From contig NC_057922.1 in assembly GCF_018873765.1 (NCBI RefSeq), forward strand, positions 11,855,563-11,919,562: a stretch of 64,000 nucleotides of DNA, written 5' to 3'. A program made the position numbers and the translations under genes. The notes beneath the pieces were generated by a model. The model made no database searches, was not told the origin of the DNA, and was given only the letters and a program-made list of their open reading frames with translations. Shown piece after piece: positions 12,734-23,937 of this stretch. Position 1 is the stretch's first letter. Each line of letters begins with the position of its first letter. Source of the stretch: Telopea speciosissima. Taxonomy: Eukaryota; Streptophyta; Magnoliopsida; Proteales; Proteaceae.

Positions 12734-13015
12734 GCATCACTTCTAGAGAGATGTTTGGAGCTGTGACCAAGTTTAACCCAGACGAAACCATACGGTGCTA
12801 TTACTCTTCAACCAAATGCTTGGAAATCAAGGTATTTCATTGTTATGCTGAAGGGAAGGAAAATATTGACTTGTAAACTCACCAATATGACCAGGAACAC
12901 ATCCACTAAATAAAACTAGTAAAAAAACTTGAGTTTCTTCTAAATTGACAAGATCTTATTGCAGGTCTGGCCAAGCCTCAGCCCAAATTTTGCTATTGGC
13001 TGGCTGATACGACTG
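12734..13015 (+). other. Unassigned pair of exon-like blocks after HYD1
   Basis: Blocks 12734-12831 and 12965-13015 are bounded by good AG and GT sites and stay open in one continuous frame. The first ends ...YYSSTKCLEIK and the second reads VWPSLSPNFAIGWLIRL, with a phase-0 junction. They start about 350 bases after the HYD1 stop on the same strand. They could be spliced 3' sequence of HYD1 transcripts, a fragment of another gene, or chance. I do not recognise the peptide. Confidence 0.3.
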
Positions 13016-15400
13016 GTAACCTGCCAAATGAAATGCTCAGTTTTATGAATATTTTTCAAAAATGATCACTTTAGAATGGAGCATAATTGGTATGTTGTGC
13101 AAAGTATTTATAATAGGCATGGTGATTCTTCAGCCGATAATGATTTAACAAATTTTAATCTTGGTTCTAGGGTTTTCTTGAGCCTGTTTGCCTAACCATT
13201 TACTAAACCTTCTATAGTTGTCTAGTGGCTAAGTTGAGGGGTTTTTTTTGTTTTTTTTTGTTTTTTGGGATTGAAAGGATTCATTTAAGTTTAAATAGCA
13301 TTGAAAATACGGTTAACTTCAGAAATAACATTGATGGTCCCGAAGTGAAATGGTGGACGCTACCACCCATATTTTATATTATACTAAAGTCAGTAACAAG
13401 TTACACTTCAAGTGAAGAAATCAAAATAAGTAATCCAGAAAAAGGGAGGGGGGGTTGTGTGGGTTGGGGAGACGAATCAAAAATACAAGAATTAGACAGG
13501 ACACTAGTGCTGTGTTTAGGTATGTATTCTTGGAATACATACCAAACGAGGCCTAGAATTAGATAGATAAAACTCAAGCTTCTGTCCTCTAAAATGGCAT
13601 TGTGGACTAGGGCTGGAGAGTCCAACAGTCTTTAGCAGCATATATCATAATTAAATTAAACGCAATAGTTATTATACAAATTAAATATAACATCTAATTA
13701 ATGAAATATAATGATATATGGATGTAATATGATAAAAAAATATCATGTCTGTAATTCACAATTTTTTTATACGAAGTAATGTCGCATTCAAAGATGGCAT
13801 CCTATAAATGTTAGTTACAAGTTAAGGAAAACGTTCTCCCACCTCTCTCTCTTTCATGAATACATAAAATGACCACTCAGCCTCCTATTTACGAAGTCAT
13901 CTTTTGTCCCTTGTTGGTTTGTATCCCTATGCCACTTGCTCAAAGAATCTTATCCCTACAAATTAATACAAAATAGTAAGGGTTGCATGAGCAACATAGA
14001 TGAACCGTGTACACAATGTACTAAGTATGCGGTCAATGAGATTCCTTAATAGTTATTTAAGAAAAATTTATTAAAAAAAAAAACTCATTTGAACAATCCA
14101 GCTTTGATAAAATTATTAATGTAACCCATCTAATTGTGACACATGGGATAATGATGTGAGAGTTTTAACAGTTGGATAGCTAGCACATCCCTTCGATGAG
14201 TCACATGTCAAATATCAATGTCTAATTCAATCAGATACCTTTCCGTACATAGCATGCATTTCCATGTATGTCTGTACACGCGTACTCCAACCACTATTGT
14301 GCTCTCTCTCATAGTCTTGATTTTCAAACTAATTTTACCACTTGGTTGCCTTACATGTGAACGAGGCGCTTGGGGCCTGCTTGCCCATAAAATTTGAGCC
14401 CTATTGAATCTGATACATGGAAAATATTTTGGGCTGCCTTGATAAACTTAGCAAGGTAGGCTATAAGTTTTGCCCATAATGAAATCATCATACAAATAAA
14501 ATAGAAGTTACATTGACTTGATAAGTTGTATGTTTAATATATATATATTTTTATAAAGAGTTGTATGTTTAATATTGCTGAACCGTTATTCAGAGACATG
14601 CATTTTGAGCCAATTGAGCCATAATATCTCCACACATTGTCAGCATGATATTTGTTTACAACAACTCATCACCTCCTATGTATTCAACAGACACCGCTTA
14701 TCTGGTTTCCTCTCTCAACCTAGATGCATATTGAGCATATGAGAAAGAATTATGCTGAAGAAACTTTGAATGACAAGAATAAGATATTGGAGGAGACCAA
14801 TCATAAGAATTTGTTTGGTAAATATACTTATTACTTATTATAAAATTTTAATTTCTTTCTATTAATCTTATTAGGTTTAGTATGTACAATCCATGTAATC
14901 AGGTAGAATCTTAGCTGAGGCATCCGTTGCAATACAAAACTTTGTTAATGCAAATTTGCTTAGTGGTTTTGATAGCTTATTGTTAGATTCTTCTAAATCT
15001 CTACCATGGGTGAGATGACTGCAGCTCTAATACGGTCATAAAAATACCAACCCATTCTTTGATCCCACATGTAACTAAATATTCTATAACAGTTGACTCG
15101 TGTACTACTACTACTTAGAAAAAAAAATTATGTAGAAAGGTAAGGATGAAAACAACACACTGGCACAAGCATATTTAAGACAAACTAGATGATGAATTGA
15201 TGGATGGACGAATACCCAAGTTGTAATGTTTTAAACATGTATCTTGTTATTTAGTTGATTGGGTAAATTAATAATTTTTCCCACCTTGTGTCTGTCAAAG
15301 CACTCAATAATACAAACTATGAGGAATCAAATAGGTTGTGTCTTATAATAATAAGACATACTATTGAAAAGATTACCAGAGAGCATTGTTGAACAAAAGA
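13016..15400. other. Intergenic spacer, no gene seen
   Basis: AT-rich sequence. A small palindrome (GTATGTATTCTTGGAATACATAC, near 13517-13545) lies beside GCCTAG-type ends and may be a MITE remnant. I support no gene here. Confidence 0.4.
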
Positions 15401-15549
15401 AGGCAAAAGTTGGGAAATAGTTGCAAAAACATGACAAGGCAGAGAGAGATACATATCTGGAGTTGTTCACAACTACAAGGTAAAATGGAATAAGTAGGGT
15501 TTGCAATCACATTTTGAAAATGACCAAGTATATTAACAAACTATCTACT

Positions 15550-15960
15550 ATGGATGTAAAAATTTCAGAAGTATGGAACGTCATACAGTCTCTTCCTACT
15601 TAGTTTGAGGCCTTCAAGACATCTTACAATGCTAATAATCTGTAATGGTACAGAGAGCAGATGACCTCCATCCTTGTGCAAGAGGAGGAATCAAAGAAGA
15701 AGAAAGGCAACACAATGTAGTTTGTCATTCATGAAGCTAACAAAATTACTCTCAAGTTTAAGAAGAAAGGCAAGAAGTCTAGAGGAGAGTTTGGAAAATT
15801 CAAGAAAATTGACCACTTTCATAAATTAATTAGCCTAGGCATGAGAGCTTCAAAGGCCAAGGGTCCGAGGGCTCTAAAGGCAAGTATAATTACTGCAAGG
15901 TCGGCCATAAGAAATCTGATTGTTACAACTTCAAGAATATGAACAGAATGCCACCTTAAT
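15550..15960 (+). pseudogene. Copia-type retrotransposon gag remnant
   Basis: In one frame with stops it reads EVWNVIQSLPT, then LVQEEESKKKKGNTM, KFKKKGKKSRG and YCKVGHKKSDCYNFK. This is the order seen in Copia gag (RNA-binding basic stretch followed by a CCHC knuckle). The first cysteine of the knuckle is lost (N in place of C), and there are several stops. It is a dead fragment; no LTR or pol is visible next to it. Confidence 0.65.
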
Positions 15961-16306
15961 TTGTAATTTCTCATCTTCAGGATCTCTTGATAGGATCTAA
16001 GAAACAAGAGGAAACCAAGTGATGGGGAGTTGCACATTTAAGTAGGGAATGATGAGAGGATGTAAATAGATTTTGTTGGAGTAGTTCATTAAGTTTTATC
16101 TTTTGGTTTTGTTTTGGAGTTGGACAATGTTGTTTTTGTACCATCACTTAGATGGAAACTAATTTCGGTTTCAAGATTGGATAGCAAAGGTTTTGTTGTT
16201 TTGTTTTTATTATTGCTAAAAATAAAATGGTGCATATTTTGGATCCCACATAGTTGATTCTGGTTTTTTATTTATTTTTTAAAATCTAACGGCCTTTATA
16301 AGCTTG

Positions 16307-16456
16307 ATTTACATAGTACTCCTACTCCACCTATTAATAATTCCTTTACTGTAGTAGTCAGTAAGATATATCTAACCCACAATTTACATAGTACTCCTAC
16401 TCCACCTATTAATAATTCCTTTACTGTAGTAGTCACTAAGATATATCTAACCCACA
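16307..16456. repeat. Tandem duplication, two 75-bp units
   Basis: Units 16307-16381 and 16382-16456 are almost identical (start ATTTACATAGTACTCCTACT). The 75-bp period keeps reading frame, which is why a minus-strand frame shows a 25-residue peptide repeat. I see no other sign of coding. Confidence 0.85.
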
Positions 16457-16576
16457 GTCTAATACAACCCACACTACGATGATTCTTGACTAAGCAATGC
16501 AATTTTTACATGTTATTAATCCTTCCAATAGTGTAAAAATAGCAATTTATGGAAGTTCAATCCCACCCTTTTTTTG

Positions 16577-16631
16577 GAGGGTGGGGGTGGGGGTGGGGGT
16601 GGGGGGGGGTGGGGCTGGGGGAGGGGGAAGG
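16577..16631 (+). repeat. G-rich GGGGGT array
   Basis: At least eight runs of three or more G separated by single T or short spacers, on the plus strand. The pattern can form G-quadruplexes. Confidence 0.85.
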
Positions 16632-17353
16632 AAAGAAATAGATTGTATTATATATATATTTGATAAAAGTGAGACATAAAGAAATTACAGCCATATAGAA
16701 CTCTGACCAGAGGAATTCCTGTTTAGAAATTGAGAGCCAGAGGAAGGCTATCAACAGTTGCAACCCAAGTTATCATGCTTGTAAGTGGAGATTCCCAAAC
16801 AATCTAAGTAGGCACCCCTCCCTTTTTGGTGTCAATGTAGGCAATCAAAATAGTTTAGGTAGGTAGATGGATTGGATTGTCTGCCATTCCAATACCAGTA
16901 GCAGCATCCAATTTACAAACCCATTGAATCATCTCCAGTGGACAAAATTTTCAGGAAAATATAACTGATGGAAAGATCAAACCCCGAAATATAATTGATG
17001 ACAAAATTTCGTATCCCAGATTTTTAGGACATAAAACTGATGGGTGAAACAATCCCCAACATTTCAATACAGGGTAGCTTATCACGACCTTAATGGTTAA
17101 TAGGTACAACCAAGCTAGATTATCAGCAAATAAGCTTAACCTAGATGATCCTAATCCAAAAGCAACTTCAGATCTCTATTTTAGTATTTTAACAAATGTA
17201 TTAATAATTAAATGTCTCCATTTTTATTGCTGTATTATACTTGTGGATTTAAACCCAGAGAGCATGGTATTCAACTCAGTTATGGCCTAGATTTCAACAT
17301 CTACCAGAGAACAATTTTAAAACTTTCCTTGACATAATTTTTGGGTCATACAG

Positions 17354-17786
17354 GTTGTTCCTCATGGTCTCAAAAAGTATGGCAAAGGGAACTGGAGAAA
17401 TATTTGTTGGAATTTTTCAAGAGGGATAGATAAGAGAAGATCCGACATACATGGCATAACAACTGTTAATATCACACAATCTAGACCAACTTCACCAGAA
17501 AACAGGCATCCATCTATAGATCAGACTACTGTATATCCTCAACAGACCAATGTGGCTAGCAGCACCCAAAAACACTATTTGATTGGAACCAACCCAACAA
17601 TGAACAAGGCATAGTTTTCAACTCAATGCATGGCAACATGTTCATTCATTTTTCTTATGGGGTGATACTTATGGGCTTAAGCTGTAGGGGAAAATCAATA
17701 GAGAGTGGCTCTTAGTAAATATCACAGCATGGTGTTGACTCTTAGTGAATCTCACAACATGGTGTTTCAGATGCAGTCCTCATGAC
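17354..17786 (+). pseudogene. Decayed DIVARICATA/SRM1-type MYB gene copy
   Basis: Plant DIV-type MYBs bind DNA through a second SANT/MYB repeat. The frame from 17354 reads VPHGLKKYGKGNWRNIC, the third-helix region of that repeat. It then jumps straight to DKRRSDIHGITTVNIT and PSIDQTTVYPQQTN, the post-domain tail of DIV proteins. The segment that normally carries SHAQKYF between them is missing. The frame ends at a TAG about 17612, yet the tail motif MVFQMQSS is still readable at 17757-17785 in another frame. An AG precedes the block, suggesting an old exon 2. No exon 1 is seen upstream. It is a pseudogene or transposed fragment. Confidence 0.75.
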
Positions 17787-17789
17787 TCC

Positions 17790-19962
17790 AGTTTCATGGA
17801 ATGGGAGAATTGTTTTGGGGTTCTTAATAGAAGTGCCCAATGTTATTTTTGTTCAGTAGGAGAGTTCTTTCTGTGTTTTTGTTGTGGTTTTATGTGAATA
17901 TTGGGGACTTAAAAGTAGTACTTCATAGTATGTGATATTCAGTATGAACCTCAGAGAGAGAATATTTGCAGAGATAAAGTCAATATTTCTATTGTAATTT
18001 TCCTCGTGTATTCATTCATTTGTTGCTGAAAAAGCAACGATACCCATCAAGTATGAACTTTAGGAGAGAGAGAGAGACAGAGAGACTAATGATACGGCCC
18101 CCTCAATGGCTTAGCAGTGAACACAGCACATGTGCATGGTAAGACAACAAGCTTATCGGAGTCACCATGCCTTCAATGCTCCCAAGCTGAACAGGTGAAG
18201 GTGATCTCCAATAGTGAAATTGCTGCAACTGTTAGCAAAAAGGAGGGTCAAACCTGAGTTGGTTAAGGGATTTATATAAAACTGAATGGAGATCATATCA
18301 TTTAAGGGCTCAATCCTTGTTTTACCTGATTTATTAATCTAGTATTTAATCAGTTGTAATTGACATACAAAACAAGCATGGAACTGTCCTGTTCAATGTG
18401 GCATTGAACAAATCCTGCTAAAGGTCTTTGAACTGAGACAATTCCAGATTAACCAACCCTACAGTGCAAGTCACAATTCTTTGGGAGTACACACAATGGA
18501 TAATGTAATCAGTTCGGAGAGATTAATGTTAGATGTTCATCCTTCGGTTACTTGACAACCAATTTTCACAACATCCCAACTGAAACAAGGATTTGGGCAC
18601 ACATATCCAAAGGTGTATTCCCTTTCTTCTGGTGTTGGCTTAGCCGTTCTTATCTCTTAACTTTTCTTCTGTAGTAATCTATTAAGTTTTTCCACACCAT
18701 CCAACTTCAACAGTATTGTGTGAAAGGGTATGTTAATTGGGTTAGCTCATACACTGGCCATCAAACTCTCAAGAGTCTCAAAAGTATTAGGTTTTGCTTC
18801 CCCAGGCCGTAACCTAGGTTTCTGGTAAACAGTAGGTAGGGAAACTCCAAAAGCTTGATAGAAGAACATATAATGCCCAGATCTAATTTCCATTCTTGGA
18901 AAAGGTAAATAGAGAAATAAAAACAGTACATGATTGGGGCCTCAAGTTTAAAAGATCCCACTAGAAGGAAACAAAGAAAAAAGGGCAAAAAAGGAAAAAA
19001 ACAGGGACTTGCTCTGCGTTTTGAGAAGAAATCCAAATGCTCTTAACGTAACATACATAACGCTAGCAAATGGCAAAACAGATCCATAGCATGAGACAAA
19101 CAACGGCTTCATTTCAGTATGAGACACCGAGAGAAAGGAGTCTTTGTAGAGTGCTCAACTGAGATTCTCAGAGGTGAGACCTGTATCTGGGTTCTTAGCC
19201 CAGATACAGAGAACCCACGACGTTAGAGAGAGAGAGAGAGAGAGAGAGAGAACTTACAACTATCGAGCTAAACCCAGTGGAAGACGCTCTCCTTGACGCC
19301 TGAAACCAACCCAGGGAGATGATGCTTTCTTCGAACCTGAAACTAGTTGGAGATCTGTCAATTATATCGGAATCGGCCGGGACCAAAATAAATGGTTTGG
19401 GTCCAAGTTTTCCAACACCCACGATCAAGATAGAATCTATTCAACCACTTTTTTGGGAGATATCAGATTAGAATTATTAAATCATGCCGTTAAAAATTAA
19501 GTACATGTACTATGAGATACAATGTAATTATACTATATACTAACATGTATATAATATATCTACATATGGAGACATCCTAATACAATATGGTGTATTGGAT
19601 CCAAAATAAGGAAAATCTTCACGCCATTATTGGTTCTTGTTGTAAGGAGGAAAGTTGTACAACCTATTGAAGAACAGTGGTATGACAACTAACTGGGAAG
19701 GGACGCTCAAAGGAGAAAGAATAAGAAGAACGTCAAACTGATTTTGCAGGAGACTGTGATACACATTAGCAGTGATCTGAAATTTGGGTTTCTTATATCT
19801 CTTTCTTTCTTGCAAGTTGAATGTCTGCCCATGCAATACATTAGCGGTGAATTGTGACATGAGTGTTAAAAATTACCTAAATTAGGGTTTGATAGAAATC
19901 ATAATCTTCTATTAATGTTGTAAGTATGTTTTCCTACACTGTATCTCTCACTCTTTTGTTAA
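17790..19962. other. Spacer with GA microsatellite
   Basis: No gene is supported. A (GA)n run occupies 19225-19251. Minus-strand open frames at 18761-19036 and 19195-19428 have no recognisable content; the second is partly translated microsatellite. Confidence 0.4.
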
Positions 19963-20325
19963 TAAAGTAAAGGGAAAATATAGCTGAAATTTACCATATT
20001 TTGACAAAAAGGCACAGACTACTCTTATTTTATGAAGATATATGAACTTAGTCCACTCCGTTAGGTTTTTAAGATTAAGTTGCTGTTAGTTTGATCATAA
20101 TAGTCAAATTAATCTTCGAAAGAATAAATGTACCATAATACCCCTTAACGGTAAAACCACCGCTGGGCTGAAGGAAGAAGACGCTCGAACGCTGGCTGTC
20201 GGAGTTCAACGAGGGCTTTCACGGTGCTTTCTGGTTCGGAATCAGTGACCCTGGCACAAGACACTGGAATCTCACCTCAAGCCATCGAAGAAGAAAAGGG
20301 ATTGGTGATCCAGAAGCTGATTGCA

Positions 20326-20560
20326 TTGATAATGAGATCCCTACAACCTTCAACTTCAGATTTGCCATCAAGAAGCAATTTTCCAACCTAGCAAGGCGAT
20401 TGAAGCTCTTATCGCCGTGTTCGAAGAGCTCAGGGACAGCAAAGACCCCATCCCTGAGGACGCTCTGTGTCCCCTCACATCTTTGAAGGATGCCCTGCAA
20501 TCAACTGAGGAGCTCCTCAGATTGGGTATTCAAGGGAGCAAATTCTCTATTAACTTCCCA
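20326..20560 (+). pseudogene. Captured U-box (PUB) N-terminal domain fragment
   Basis: Reads FRFAIKKQFSNLARRLKLL in one frame. After a one-base frameshift near 20412 it continues FEELRDSKDPIPEDALC, SLKDALQSTEELLRLG and QGSK. This is the helical N-terminal domain found before the U-box in plant PUB-ARM ubiquitin ligases. No U-box or ARM repeats follow. The frameshift shows it is not a working copy. It lies wholly inside the 19972-21648 element. Confidence 0.8.
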
Positions 20561-20749
20561 TCATTTTTGTTCTTTTTTTTCTTTCCCTCCTTCTGTTTGC
20601 CTTTACGGAGGATGCTTGTCTGGTGGAGGAGAGTCGTCAATCGCCGCTAGTGCTGGTGGTTGTGTCAGTGGTGGCGGATGTGGCAATAGGGGTCCATGTA
20701 GGTAATTGAGCTTGAAGAGAAGAGGGGTTTTTCTGGGTGTCCGAGAAGA

Positions 20750-21400
20750 TGAGCCGATTTAGATCAGAGGGAGGGGATGAAGAGAGGTTGAGTCGACTCG
20801 AACAGGATAGGAAGGGATCACCACCCGAGAACTCGGAGTTGCAAGAAATTCAAGGAAAGCTTAGCGGATGCACCTTGAGAAAGAGAAGACTGAAGAGCTC
20901 TTGAAGGTCAGAGAGGAGATGTTGAAGCAGAAAGAGGAAGAACTTGAAAACGGTGGAAGAGAGCAGGAGAAGCTGCAGTTGGAGTGGAAGAAGATGCAGA
21001 AATGGAAGGAGTTCAAATCCCCCGTGGTATGTCCTGTTTATTCCCATTTTTATTTTTTTGGGGTTTATTTCCACTTGAGCTTGATGTCTGATTTGATCTT
21101 TACTCCTCTCTCTGTTTACCTTTCCCCTGGTTCAATCTCTAAGAGAAAAGGAGCAAGAAAAGAACGTTAAGAGAAAGTAAAAGGCGGGTCCACTGTGGTG
21201 CAAAGACCAATGGAACGAGGTCAACAGGGGGAAGAAATAGCTTCACATATTTAGCAATTTCTTGCTTGATTTCTCCAGAAATTGTTCTTCAAGGATGTCG
21301 ATACAGGTAAAGAAAGAGAACCCACAGTCGGAATTCAAAGAAATCTCAAACATATTGGGATCGAAATGGAAGAACCTCAACCCTTGGAGTTGCTGCGCCA
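20750..21400 (+). pseudogene. Captured 3xHMG-box protein fragment
   Basis: A coiled-coil part reads EKTEELLKVREEMLKQKEEE and EQEKLQLEWKKMQKWKEFK (20868-21020). HMG-box pieces LWCKDQWNEV (about 21190-21225) and KKENPQSEFKEISNILGSKW (about 21310-21370) follow. The order and wording match plant 3xHMG-box chromosomal proteins (a coiled stretch, then HMG boxes). The piece at 21025-21140 looks like a retained intron (GTATGT...AG), so the capture was from genomic DNA rather than cDNA. Frames change between blocks; it is not intact. It sits inside the same element as the PUB fragment. Confidence 0.8.
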
Positions 21401-21862
21401 TGTTTCGCAGCCGGATGGAAGCTCTGAGCTTTTCGTCAACTCTCCAGAGCAGGTGATGGTCGCCGGAACCGGAGCAGGTGATGATGAAATGACAATTTTT
21501 TTATTTAAATAATTTGGGGGTTAAAATGGACATTTCAACTTTAGGTGCTAACTGTGCTTAACGTTAGGGGTGTCTGTGCCTTTTTGTCAAAATATGGTAA
21601 GTTTCAGCTATATTGGATAGTTTTAGGGGGTGTCCGTGAAATTTTTCCTAAAGTAAATATATTTTCCTATTCTCTCTATATTTGTTGTAGAGGTCTAGAA
21701 TTTGTTTTATGTTTTTTTATAATAATTGTAAAATTATAATTATTTGTATATTTTAATTCAAATATATGTAAACTTAACATTGAATTGAATTAATTACTAT
21801 TATATGTTTTTTTATAATAGTTGTAAGGTTCTAATTGTTTATATGTTTTAGATTTGGTTAAA

Positions 21863-21984
21863 TGTTTTCTGTGCAGCAGTGCAAGCTGCGCCCAGACACG
21901 AGGGTGAAAAAAATGACCACCCTACCCCCCTGAATGGGCAGCCCATGTGTCTGGGTGTAGCCTGCACTGCTGCATAGAAAACTT
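21863..21984. repeat. MITE of the TTTTCTGTG-CAGCAGTGCA family
   Basis: Inverted ends GTTTTCTGTGCAGCAGTGCA and TGCACTGCTGCATAGAAAAC with a GACCACCCTACCCCC centre. Relatives at 29320-29445, 37086-37230 and 46153-46284 share the ends and the CCCATGTGYCTRGG motif. Confidence 0.75.
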
Positions 21985-22864
21985 CCGCCCTTTAGATTTT
22001 TATTCAAAAGATTTGAATGTCTCTTAATCTATTAGTGGGATTTGTTTTTTTTACTATAGTTGTTTTCTTTATCATGAATGACTTAACTTATTATGTATAT
22101 ATTAATCGATTGTAAACAGTTTACATAAATGGTTTATCGTTGATTTAAACAGTTCGATTCAATTTAAACCGTTTAACTAAACAGCCTCATATTTGAAACC
22201 AAAATGGAACCATTTATTGAACGGTTTCATAGTTTTAGTGTAAACGGTTTAGTTCGATTTTGGTTTGATTTTGACACCTTTACATATATATGTCAAACCA
22301 AATCCAAATTAGACAGAAACCAACACAATAACAAAAACGATAAGAACCCAAAACCAATACCAAAACTTTCCTTATTGATTTGGTTTCAGATTCACCCTTA
22401 TTACCACATCAAAACCGATTCAACCCAAATCAAAACTGGCCCAAATTGATCGATTGCCATGCCGGATTCAGTTTTGTTAGTCTTTCTTATCCTGGTGAGA
22501 TCCAAGACCCCAATAAAGACCAACTGAAACCGACCAAACCCAAACTGCTGCCACCCTAACCATCAGAGCCGTACTTTGTTGGTCATGCATGTGATTGTGA
22601 GTAGGGGCCAAGCACACAGTATGTGTGTATTGGATCCTCCTCGCATAACATACACATTTCTTAAAGCCGTTATTAATGCCTCAAATTCTCTCCAAAATAG
22701 ATAAACAAAACATAGAAAGATACAAGGAAGACTATCGCAGAAAACATTGAAGCATTGAGGTGATAGAGTCTCTATATATATTTTATCCATTTTAATTAAA
22801 TGTCCATTCTCTATTAATATATTTCTTTTTTTTTCTTTTTCTTTGTAATAAGCCAATTATAGCT

Positions 22865-23937
22865 ATGGATTGGGTTTCGATAATAGAGGGAAAAATTCAA
22901 GGCCTTAGGTTGGAATTGCTTGGCCAGGGTATGAATACTATAGATGTTCCACTTTGGCATTTTGTTGCTTTCCGTTACAGAAAAAAAGGTATTAGACCCC
23001 GGAAGCTAATCGATAATTAATCATTTTAATTAGCTTATTATTTTATGATGTATATTTTTTTAATTTTTAATTTTAATATAATATGGAGTGTTTGATTTAA
23101 TACTAATTAATATAACCAGAGAAATGTCATCTGTGTGAAATGCCTTTCGAGACTGATAATTTGACGGAAATGCTGAAATGGGAAGAAGTCAAAGATCATT
23201 ATCAGAACAAACACGAGGACTATATTTCCCAAAGAATTGTAGCTGAAGATGTATGTAATGTCTTACTAATCATGTTTATCTTAGTGATCTATTTTAATTT
23301 TTTTTTGGGTAGCTAATTTTGTATATTATTGATAATTTTTATAATTATTTCTCTTCAAAACTCGATTAGTATGTAGGTTATATACGAGCAATTCAATACC
23401 TTTATTTGCTTCATGGTGTGGCTATCAATTTAGTGGAGAAATCGCGTGAAGCTGTGCAAATGTGGGAGACGATAAAAAATGCACAAACAATTCAAGAAAG
23501 CGAAAAGAGGGGAGTTTTTAATCAACTTGAAAGAATAAAAAGTACAATGACGATACTAGAGGTTAACATGGATGCAATGCATGCATTGTGTAGACAAGGA
23601 CTTTCAAGGGGAGATTTTGATTCTTATGAGACTGATCGAATCTATGAATTTTGTATGCCTTATCAGACTACTGTTGCGGACGCTTTGAACAAAATTACAA
23701 TTACTCATAACAATCATGTACGTGATCAGTGTTACACATTTTGATATATATACAAATGTGTTACCCTAATAGTAATTTTTTTTTCTTCCATCTCTCTAAT
23801 TCTCTCTTTTCTTATTTTTTTTTATTTGCATTGTCTGGTTTAGTTCGGACCAGCTTGAGGTTGAAGAAGCTAAGTTTGGGATGCCATTGTCTTTACCTGC
23901 AATGGATTCATCTAGTGGGTTTGAAAGCTGCTGCTGA
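22865..23937 (+). CDS. Unrecognised C2H2-like finger protein, four exons (copy A)
   Basis: Exons 22865-22988, 23120-23250, 23370-23717 and 23854-23937 join in frame with GT-AG introns to give 228 residues. The start reads MDWVSIIEGKIQGLRLELLG. Exon 2 carries CHLC followed by 20 residues and HYQNKH, a C-x2-C-x20-H-x4-H pattern that could bind zinc, though the spacing is longer than in a classical C2H2 finger. Exon 3 is helical and rich in charged residues (YIRAIQ..., ERIKSTMTILEVNMDAMHAL). The protein ends ...SSGFESCC. I do not recognise the family and propose no function. A decayed paralogue lies at 28247-29660. Splice sites, phases and an intact frame support a real gene; expression is unknown. 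Confidence 0.65.

Larger units (their letters stand above)
19963..21657 (+). mobile_element. Pack-MULE candidate with PUB and 3xHMG-box fragments
   Basis: The element is 19972-21648. A perfect 9-bp duplication TAAAGTAAA flanks it (19963-19971 and 21649-21657). The ends are GGGAAAA and TTTTTCC. The arms 19979-20019 and 21572-21612 are inverted copies matching at 40 of 41 bases. The right arm has an extra roughly 30 bases (with CACGGACACCCCC in reverse complement) that the left arm has lost. Between them are pieces of two unrelated host gene families in the same orientation. No transposase is present, so it is non-autonomous. The 9-bp duplication and GGAAAA...ACACCCCC ends are the usual Mutator-like signature. 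Confidence 0.9.

Noticed and set aside
19195-19428. 77-codon minus-strand frame with a serine-leucine run
   Set aside because: The run is translated GA microsatellite and the rest has no recognisable content.
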